From positions 521,638 through 585,637 of the forward strand of contig NZ_BSEV01000001.1 of assembly GCF_027922005.1 (NCBI RefSeq): DNA of 64,000 nucleotides. The letters are read 5' to 3'. The notes beneath the pieces are model-generated. The model saw only the letters and a list, made by a program, of their open reading frames with translations. It made no database searches and was not told the DNA's origin. Positions within the stretch are counted from its first letter, which is position 1, and each line of letters opens with the position of its first letter. Below are positions 58,133 to 64,000 of this stretch, one piece after another. The translations under genes and the position numbers were made by a program. Origin of the DNA: Streptosporangium carneum (GTDB taxonomy: Bacteria > Actinomycetota > Actinomycetes > Streptosporangiales > Streptosporangiaceae).

Positions 58133-59089
58133 TCAACTTACTAGCAGGATTTTGCCGACGTGTTCCCCGGATTCCAGGATCCGGTGAGCTTCCGCGGCGT
58201 CGTCCATCGGCACCCGAGAGTGGATCACCGGGCGGACCACTCCCGCATCCACCAGGGGCCAGACGTTTTCCACGACGCCGCGCACGATGACCCCCTTCTC
58301 GTCGACAGGACGCGCACGCAGCGTGGTGCCGTGCACCGAGGCTCGTTTCGCCAGAAGCGCACCCAGGTCCAGCTCTCCCCTGGAGCCCCCCTGCATGCCG
58401 ATCACGACGAGCCTGCCGCCGCTCCTGAGCGCTCTCACGTTCTTCTGGAGGTACGGACCGCCGACGATGTCGAGAATGACGTCGGCCTGGACCTTCTCCG
58501 AGAAGTCCTCCCCGTGATAGTCGATCCCCTCGTCCGCTCCCAGCTCCAGACAGCGGGCGATCTTCTCCGCGGATCCCGCCGTGACGACCACGCGCGAGCC
58601 GAACGCCTTCGCCAGCTGCACGGCCAGCGTGCCTATCCCGCTGGCGCCGCCGTGGACGAGCAGCGTCTCGCCCTTCCTGAGCCGCGCGGTCATGAACACG
58701 TTGGACCAGACGGTGCACGCCACCTCGGGCAGCCCGGCCGCCTCGACCAGGTCCACGCCGTCGGGCACGCGCATGAGCTGCTGCCACGGCACGGCGACCC
58801 GCTCCGCGTAGCCGCCGCCCGCCAGCAGGGCGCACACCCGGTCACCGACCCTGAAGCCCTCGACGTCCGAACCCACCTCGGCGACCACCCCGGAGCACTC
58901 CAGCCCCGGGTACGGCGAGGCCCCGGGCGGAGGGTTGTAGCGCCCCTGTCTCTGCAGGATGTCGGCCCGGTTGACCGCGGAGGCGGCCACGTCGACGAGG
59001 ACCTCGCCCGGCTCAGGACGGGGATCGGGGACCTCCCGCCAGTCCAGCACCTCGGGTCCGCCAGGTTTATCGATCACGATGGCGTGCAT
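58133..59089 (-). CDS. NAD(P)H-quinone oxidoreductase, PIG3-like
   Basis: 318 residues. GroES-like N-terminal domain and a Rossmann fold with the nucleotide motif VHGGASGIGTLAVQLAKAFG (near 140). The pattern SAVNRADILQRQG and the lack of a zinc-binding Cys cluster match the zeta-crystallin/PIG3 quinone reductases. Ends five bases from the Bpa start, so the two share a transcript. Confidence 0.92.
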   Translation of the reverse strand: MHAIVIDKPGGPEVLDWREVPDPRPEPGEVLVDVAASAVNRADILQRQGRYNPPPGASPYPGLECSGVVAEVGSDVEGFRVGDRVCALLAGGGYAERVAVPWQQLMRVPDGVDLVEAAGLPEVACTVWSNVFMTARLRKGETLLVHGGASGIGTLAVQLAKAFGSRVVVTAGSAEKIARCLELGADEGIDYHGEDFSEKVQADVILDIVGGPYLQKNVRALRSGGRLVVIGMQGGSRGELDLGALLAKRASVHGTTLRARPVDEKGVIVRGVVENVWPLVDAGVVRPVIHSRVPMDDAAEAHRILESGEHVGKILLVS

Positions 59090-59206
59090 GTCTCCAAAGC
59101 TATCCGCTGGGGATCAACTTGGTGGTTGCCAGCATTGACGAGAACACAGGGCGTTAACCTGCTATGTGTTTGCTGCCCTTTTACGCCCATCCCGAGGGGG
59201 AACACG

Positions 59207-61858
59207 GTGGCAAGACACGATCGTGAGGAATCTCTCGAGGAACAGCTTGCCTGGCTCGACGCTATCAAGGAACAGGAGGAGGCGCCCTCCATCGCGTTAA
59301 AGAGCGGTTCGATGGACGACGCCGTCATTTCGCCATATCCGAAGGACCCCTGGAGCTCGGTGCCCGCCGAGCCTGACGCGGCGTCGTCATCGCTGTTCCG
59401 CACGGCCGCCGACTCCTCCCGCGACCTCCCGGGCACGGCCACGGCCGTGCCGGGCCTGTCCGCCGAGGACGCCGACGCGGCCGACTGGATGGAGGCGTCG
59501 GGGCCGGTGAGCTCCTTCACCGTGCCTCCCGCGACATCGGCCCCCTCACGGGACGACGAGGGTTTCCTCGCTCCCCTCAAGCCGTTGCCCCGCTACGAGG
59601 CGGACGACGCGGACGACTACTCCACGGGCAAGCTCACGGACGGTCACACCGTCGGCGAGTTCGCCGAGCCCGAAGCCCGCACGCCGTACATCGAGCCCGA
59701 GCCCGAGCGGTCCCGCGGTCTGTTCGAACAACCCCACCGTCCGCTCGACGCGTCGGAGACCTTTCCTCTGGTCGACGCGGAGTCGCGCGGTCCCGGCGTG
59801 TCGCACGGCTCCGAGACGTCGCACGACCACGGCCTCTCACCTGAGCCGGGTCTTTCACGAGGCTCCGAGCTCATGTCAGAGCCCGGCTCCTCCCACGGGC
59901 CCGACCAGCCGCACGGGCCCGACGCCTCCCACGGCCCGCACGGCTCCCGCGGCGACCTTCCGCGCGAGCCCGAACTCGAACCGTTCAGACCCTCGGCCCC
60001 CGAGTCGGGGGCGTTCACACCCGGCGGCACGACCTCCGTCCACGAGCGGTTCACACCCGCGGACAGCGGCCCCGATCGCGACCGGTTCGGCTTCGGTGGT
60101 TTCGAGCAGGACGACGCCGGTCAGGAGCGCGCCCCGTCCGGCTCTCCTGAGGCCGAGCCCGACCGCGCCCACGGCAGGTTCGGTTTCAGAGACACCGATC
60201 AGGAACGCGACCAGTCCGCGTTCGCGAGCGGTGAGCAGGACCGTGGCGGCTCGGTGTTCGAGGCCGCCGCGCCGTTGACGGCCGAGGAGCCGCCCCAGCG
60301 TGCCCCTGAGCGCGTTGAGCGCACTGAGCGCACTGAGCGCACTGAGCGCCTTGAGCATGCCGAACGCGCCGAGCATGCCGGCCGTCCTGAGCGTGCCGAG
60401 CCCGAGGCCGCGGAGTCGTTCCGGACCACGGGTTCCTTCGGCGCCGACGCGCCGAAGGAGGCGGTGCCTGAGCGCTCCTCCAAGAGCGGCACAGGGGCGT
60501 TCGGCGCGGAGCCCTCTCCGGCTCCTGCCGCCGCTCCGGCTTTCGACCGGAACTGGGACAGGCCTTTCGGCCAGGACAGCCCCTTCGGTCAGGACAAGCC
60601 CTTCGGGCAGCGAGGCGGGCCCTTCACCCAGGAGGAGCCGGGCAGACCGGACAAGCAGGGCGGGTCAGGGGGGCCGGACAAGCAGGACAGGTCCACAAGA
60701 GGAGACAGGGAAGCCTCCTTCACCTCGGAGAGGGACACCACCTTCGCCCCCGGCCAGGACAAGTCCTTCGTCCCGGAGACGCCTTCCGCGCCCGAGCGGG
60801 AGACACCCTTCGCCCCCAGCAGGGACACGGCCGAGCCGGTGCGGGAGCCGTACCAGCCTCGCCGCCGTCACTCGGCCCCGCCGCCCGCTTTCAGCGCCCC
60901 GTCCCGGCAGGCCTCAGGAGGCAGGCCGTCAGCCGACAGCCTGGACCCCGAGTCGCTGCTCAGAGGACGTCGCAACGCGCCGTCCGGCGGCTGGCGCAGG
61001 CTGATCTACAAGGCGTCCGCCGGACTGATCAAGCCCGGTGAGTCCCCCGAGGCCCGCCGCCGCCGCGAACTGGTCGCCCGCGCCCGCACCCCCGTCGCGA
61101 CGGGCCACCACCGCGTCGCCGTACTGAGCCTGAAGGGCGGCGTCGGAAAGACCACCACCACGGTCGGGCTCGGCGCGACCCTCGCCCAGTCCCGCGGCGA
61201 CAGGGTCATCGCGGTCGACGCCAACCCCGACCGCGGCACCCTGTCGGACAAGGTGGAGCTCGAAACCTCCGCCACGGTCCGCGACCTGCTCAACGAGCGC
61301 CAGCAGATCAAGCGCTACGTCGACATCAGGGCCTTCACCTCACAGGCTCCCTCGCGCCTGGAGATCCTCGCCTCCGATCGCGACCCGTCGGTCTCCGAGG
61401 CGTTCAGCTCCTCCGACTACCAGTCGGTGGCCCAGGTCCTGGAGAACTTCTACTCGATCTGCATCACCGACTGCGGCACCGGCCTGCTCCACTCGGCCAT
61501 GTCCGGCGTCCTCGGCCTGGCCGACCAGCTCGTCCTGGTGAGCTCACCGTCCGTAGACGGCGCCCGCGCCGCCTCGGCGACCCTGGACTGGCTGGAAGCC
61601 CACCACTACGAGGAACTGGTCCGCTCCGCCACGGTGGTGCTGTGCAGCGTCCGCCCCCGGTCGAAGTCCACCGTGGACCTCGACCGCCTCGAAGCCCACT
61701 TCGCAGCCCGCTGCCGGGCCGTGATCCGCATTCCCTACGACCCCCATCTGGAGGAGGGAGCCGAGATCGAACTGGACAGGCTCCAACCCGCGACCCGTGA
61801 CTCCTACCTCCGCCTGGCCGCCTCCGTCGGCGATGGCTTCGCCGGTCAGCAACCCTGA
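59207..61858 (+). CDS. ParA/MinD-like ATPase with long disordered N-terminus
   Basis: 883 residues from GTG 59207 (GAGGGGGAA before it). Residues 1-600 are predicted disordered from composition, rich in Pro, Asp, Glu, Ser and Gly, with repeats of DRxxFGF-like and a short ERT-type triplet run. The last 260 are a MinD/ParA-type P-loop ATPase: SLKGGVGKTTTTVGLGATL, VDANPDRGTL and a late DCGTGLLHSAMSG switch. Type VII secretion loci and polar-growth systems carry similar fusions. The partner is not visible. Confidence 0.85.
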   Translation: MARHDREESLEEQLAWLDAIKEQEEAPSIALKSGSMDDAVISPYPKDPWSSVPAEPDAASSSLFRTAADSSRDLPGTATAVPGLSAEDADAADWMEASGPVSSFTVPPATSAPSRDDEGFLAPLKPLPRYEADDADDYSTGKLTDGHTVGEFAEPEARTPYIEPEPERSRGLFEQPHRPLDASETFPLVDAESRGPGVSHGSETSHDHGLSPEPGLSRGSELMSEPGSSHGPDQPHGPDASHGPHGSRGDLPREPELEPFRPSAPESGAFTPGGTTSVHERFTPADSGPDRDRFGFGGFEQDDAGQERAPSGSPEAEPDRAHGRFGFRDTDQERDQSAFASGEQDRGGSVFEAAAPLTAEEPPQRAPERVERTERTERTERLEHAERAEHAGRPERAEPEAAESFRTTGSFGADAPKEAVPERSSKSGTGAFGAEPSPAPAAAPAFDRNWDRPFGQDSPFGQDKPFGQRGGPFTQEEPGRPDKQGGSGGPDKQDRSTRGDREASFTSERDTTFAPGQDKSFVPETPSAPERETPFAPSRDTAEPVREPYQPRRRHSAPPPAFSAPSRQASGGRPSADSLDPESLLRGRRNAPSGGWRRLIYKASAGLIKPGESPEARRRRELVARARTPVATGHHRVAVLSLKGGVGKTTTTVGLGATLAQSRGDRVIAVDANPDRGTLSDKVELETSATVRDLLNERQQIKRYVDIRAFTSQAPSRLEILASDRDPSVSEAFSSSDYQSVAQVLENFYSICITDCGTGLLHSAMSGVLGLADQLVLVSSPSVDGARAASATLDWLEAHHYEELVRSATVVLCSVRPRSKSTVDLDRLEAHFAARCRAVIRIPYDPHLEEGAEIELDRLQPATRDSYLRLAASVGDGFAGQQP
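60305..60360 (+). repeat. Nine-bp tandem repeat in ParA-like gene
   Basis: GAGCGCACT recurs back to back, encoding E-R-T triplets, then changes to GAGCGCCTTGAGCATGCC variants. It lies in the disordered domain. Confidence 0.7.
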
Positions 61859-61980
61859 GTCCCGATACGGCGGACGCCCCGCCCCCGAAACGGAGACGGG
61901 GCGTCCGCCGAGTCCCGGGCACGCCCGGAGCAGTGAGAGACTAAGGTGCAATCTGACACGTTCTTATCGCGTGTCGCCCA

Positions 61981-62072
61981 GGAGAGCTCGCCTAGTGGAC
62001 GATGGCGGCGGTCTTGAAAACCGCTAGGGCCGGTGACGGTCCTCGTGGGTTCGAATCCCACGCTCTCCGCCA
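61981..62072 (+). tRNA. tRNA-Ser (anticodon TGA)
   Basis: Class II tRNA. GGAGAGC (61981-61987) pairs with GCTCTCC (62062-62068), discriminator G, and CCA is encoded to 62072. The anticodon loop is CTTGAAA. A long variable arm (TAGGGCCGGTGACGGTCCTC region) and the T arm GTGGG-TTCGAAT-CCCAC are present. Confidence 0.95.
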
Positions 62073-62459
62073 ACCTCCGAAAACGGCGTCTGACCAGGGG
62101 TTTTCCCTCGGTGGGGCGCCGTTAGTCGTTTCGGGGCTGCGCAGCCGTACGCCACCGTGAGCACCCCTCGGCCGGTGCTCGCGGAATATACGCGGAATGA
62201 TGTTGGTCACGTTTCCCCAGGTCACGCTGTGAAACCCGATGAGACGTGCCGGTTCGACGCGAAGCCAAGTCGCCGGATCCCGGACCGTGACCGACACCAT
62301 CTGACGTCGGAGAAACGGTTCTTGGGAGTCCAAGGTCGTCCGGCTACGTCCATGGCCGTTGTCGCTCAGTCCGAAGGGCTTGGCCGTACCTCAGACATCC
62401 CAAACCGTTGGCTGGTGCGAGTGCTTTCCCCGCCTTCCCTCGTCATGGGAAACCAGCCG
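62073..62459. other. Gap after tRNA-Ser
   Basis: 387 bp without a supported gene. The first 50 bp can fold as AACGGCG...CGCCGTT, perhaps a terminator. A minus-strand frame from 62333 runs into the tRNA and is not credible. Confidence 0.45.
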
Positions 62460-63299
62460 TCAGGCAACGTGGGATGCCGGCGCGGTCCAGGTGTTGCACG
62501 CGGCCGGGGAGGCGGCGGTGAACCCCTTCTGCAGCCAGGCGACCCGATTCTTCCCAGTGCCGTGGCTGCGTTCCTTGTTGACCTCCTCATCGCCGCTCTG
62601 CCGGTAGAGGTCCACGACGTCCTTCCAGTCCCTGTCCTGGTACTCCTGTGAGGCCCAGACGCTGCCCATGAACGCCGCCCCCAGGCAGTCGGCCTGCAGT
62701 TCCAAACGGCGGCTCTGTGTCAACGCTTGAGCTTTGGTGCGGGCCGGCATGTTCTGGTAGGCGGTTGCCATGCCGGTGAGATTCTGAAGGTGATGGGCAT
62801 ACTCGTGCGCGATGAGGTGCAGCGTCACCGGGTCGGCCGGGTCCGTGATGGCGTAGTCGCTGATCAGGATCACCAACTGCCGGCCGTTGTCGCAGTAGCG
62901 GCCGGTGACGTTCTTGCCCCAGGCCGACCCGCACGCGCGACTGGGCTTTGCCATGAACCGGATCTTCGGCTTCTTGAACGGTAGGCCGACCTTCTTCAGC
63001 TGCGCAGACCACGAGGCGTCCAAGCAGTTCAGCATCGCTGTCAGGTGCTTTTTGGCGGCGGTGAAGCTGCCGGAGTCCTCCAGTTGGTGGCCGCAGGGCA
63101 CCGTTAGCTTGCCGCTGCGGTACAGCGGGTTGCGGGTCAGTGCTTCAGTGCCGGTGGGAACAGGTACGCCAGCGGCGCCGGTGCCGGCATGGGCAGTGCC
63201 GGTAAACAGTAGACCGGCCAGCGCCCCGGCCAGCAGGGCGATACGGGGGGTATGCACGGGGCCAAACCCTATAGAAGCGGTGATAGGGACCGAAGGCAT
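62460..63299 (-). CDS. Secreted neutral zinc metallopeptidase-like protein
   Basis: 279 residues, ATG 63299 with GAGG nearby. Signal segment (IALLAGALAGLLFTGTAHA, cleaved near residue 38), then a metallopeptidase domain with HEYAHHLQ (HExxH; near 168) and the downstream zinc ligand region ELQADCLGAAF. Several Cys residues could form disulfides. The pattern fits the YpfJ-like zinc peptidase family. Located between tRNA-Ser and the tRNA-like relic. Confidence 0.87.
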   Translation of the reverse strand: MPSVPITASIGFGPVHTPRIALLAGALAGLLFTGTAHAGTGAAGVPVPTGTEALTRNPLYRSGKLTVPCGHQLEDSGSFTAAKKHLTAMLNCLDASWSAQLKKVGLPFKKPKIRFMAKPSRACGSAWGKNVTGRYCDNGRQLVILISDYAITDPADPVTLHLIAHEYAHHLQNLTGMATAYQNMPARTKAQALTQSRRLELQADCLGAAFMGSVWASQEYQDRDWKDVVDLYRQSGDEEVNKERSHGTGKNRVAWLQKGFTAASPAACNTWTAPASHVA

Positions 63300-63409
63300 T
63301 TAATCCTCACCGTGCCAGCCCGCTGGCGACAGGCTGGCAGCGAATCAACCGCATGGCTTCCGAACAGCGAAAAGGCCCGGCTCCATCATCTGGAACCAGG
63401 CCGTGCCCC

Positions 63410-63460
63410 GGTGGAGATGAGGGGATTCGAACCCCTGCCCCCTTCGTTCCGAGCGAAAGG
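63410..63460 (-). other. tRNA-like 3' half, candidate attachment site
   Basis: On the minus strand the order is TTTCG / CTCGGAA / CGAAG (anticodon arm), five bases, AGGGG-TTCGAAT-CCCCT (T arm), CATCTCC, A, CC. This is the spacing of a tRNA from position 27 onward, with U33 and anticodon CGG. No D arm or 5' acceptor is present. The alternative is the tRNA-like end of tmRNA, whose 3' acceptor would also pair GGGGAUG. It lies 35 bp from the integrase stop. Confidence 0.7.
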
Positions 63461-63495
63461 CCCCGTGGTGAAGGGACCCTTGAGCGTAGGTGCGA

Positions 63496-64000
63496 TCATG
63501 CTGCGAGTGCATCCTCGATTCGCCGGTTGGCGACCTCCACACCCCCGTCGATGCACTTGGCGTAGACCCTGAGCAGCACGTCCACCCCGTGCCCCGCCCG
63601 CTCAGCCACATCGGGGGCCGCCACCCCGGCGTTGAGCCAGAGCGACACAGCCGCGTGTCGTAGATCGTACGGCCGGGCCGCCAGAGGGGACACCTGCTGT
63701 TCGGGAGTCAGCGCCAGAAGTCGAGCCGCCTTCCACGTCTCGCAGTAGGTCCCGATGGAGATCACCCCGCCACGCGAGGTCCGGAACAGTCGGCCGTCCT
63801 CGTGCGCGCCGAACTCGTCGAGGTGCTCCCGCAGGATCGCCACCAGCTCCGGCGGGATGGGCACCGGTCGCCCTTCGTCCTCGGCCCGGTGCTTGAGGCC
63901 CCGGTCGTCATGAGCCTGCCCGCTGTCGGTCCACCTCTTGTTCGCCTGTGGCTTGGACTTGGCCAGGACGAGCCGCCCCCAGCCGGTCTCGGGAAGGCGG
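63496..64000 (-). CDS. Tyrosine integrase, 5' part beyond the window
   Basis: The reading frame is open through the right edge of the window, so only the last 168 residues are seen. They contain the catalytic-domain motifs GWGRLVLAKSK, KHRAEDEGRPVPIPPEL, the Arg in RPYDLRHAAVSLWLNAGV, the late His in AERAGHGVDV and the nucleophile Tyr in LLRVYAKC. It ends 35 bp from a tRNA-like fragment, the usual int-att arrangement of integrative elements. Confidence 0.87.
   Translation of the reverse strand, partial: RLPETGWGRLVLAKSKPQANKRWTDSGQAHDDRGLKHRAEDEGRPVPIPPELVAILREHLDEFGAHEDGRLFRTSRGGVISIGTYCETWKAARLLALTPEQQVSPLAARPYDLRHAAVSLWLNAGVAAPDVAERAGHGVDVLLRVYAKCIDGGVEVANRRIEDALAA

Noticed and set aside
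58160..59206. N-terminal extension of the ParA-like gene
   Set aside because: It overlaps the quinone oxidoreductase gene antisense and lacks coding bias; the GTG at 59207 has a ribosome site.
61981..62072. tRNA-Ser as the attachment site of the right-edge integrase
   Set aside because: The tRNA is complete and 1.4 kb from the integrase, while a tRNA-like 3' half lies 35 bp from it.
61992..62333. Minus-strand frame over tRNA-Ser
   Set aside because: It reads across the tRNA gene and ends in the anticodon region, so it is not coding.
63410..63460. Complete tRNA-Pro gene
   Set aside because: No D arm or 5' acceptor strand pairs with the CATCTCC strand within the correct distance on the minus strand.

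Overview
The window is high-GC DNA with short intergenic gaps, many GTG starts, ATGA/GTGA gene overlaps and strong GC-rich terminators. It carries the actinomycete cell-wall signalling block crgA / pabA / pknB / pknA / pbpA / rodA / pstP / fhaB / fhaA / tRNA-Leu. Gene content (proteasome activator Bpa, DUF6412 beside YidC, a ParA-like ATPase with a long disordered N-terminus, a DUF5324-like protein beside cyclophilin) points to a filamentous actinomycete. I favour the Streptosporangiaceae side, but the species cannot be read from the sequence alone.

Layout. 1-3 kb: a MacB-type efflux operon (adaptor cut by the window edge, ATPase, permease). 3.3-11.2 kb: a secreted GH25 lysozyme with a repetitive tail, a PadR regulator with a START-like partner, a double GNAT acetyltransferase, a secreted Rieske protein, a two-component system diverging from a secreted protein across a symmetric operator, and a hairpin-rich convergent gap. 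11.4-23.4 kb: cyclophilin, rhomboid protease, crgA, pabA and then the minus-strand Ser/Thr kinase, transpeptidase, phosphatase and FHA operon, ending at tRNA-Leu(CAG). 23.8-31.7 kb: two CNNM/CorC-like membrane proteins, an LCP ligase, GPP34 protein, DM13 protein, TenA, an Fpg/Nei glycosylase, a cupin and a rhodanese.

32.2-34.6 kb is the most unusual stretch. A TPP riboswitch drives the CytX-like permease at 34574. About 1.95 kb upstream lies a second copy, about 93% identical over 143 bp, which breaks off exactly where the pyrophosphate-sensing half of the aptamer begins and has no thiamine gene after it. Between the copies are an AT-richer patch, a small secreted protein, the C-terminal relic of a tyrosine recombinase on the minus strand, and a lipoprotein with an internal repeat. 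It looks like a decayed insertion or rearrangement at a riboswitch.

34.6-49.5 kb: CytX, Ogt, a PAS-GAF-PAS histidine kinase, an RsbW-like ATPase, YidC with two tiny membrane proteins, a second two-component system, a BldG-like anti-anti-sigma factor, glycosyltransferases and a fused phosphatase-like/polytopic protein. 49.6-61.9 kb: pheA, serS, a membrane protein with Asp-boxes, a TetR/flavin monooxygenase pair with twin operators, a cold-shock protein, a HAD phosphatase, Bpa, a quinone oxidoreductase and the ParA-like ATPase. At the right edge tRNA-Ser(TGA), a secreted zinc peptidase, a tRNA-like 3' half and a tyrosine integrase running off the window mark what looks like the border of an integrated element continuing to the right.
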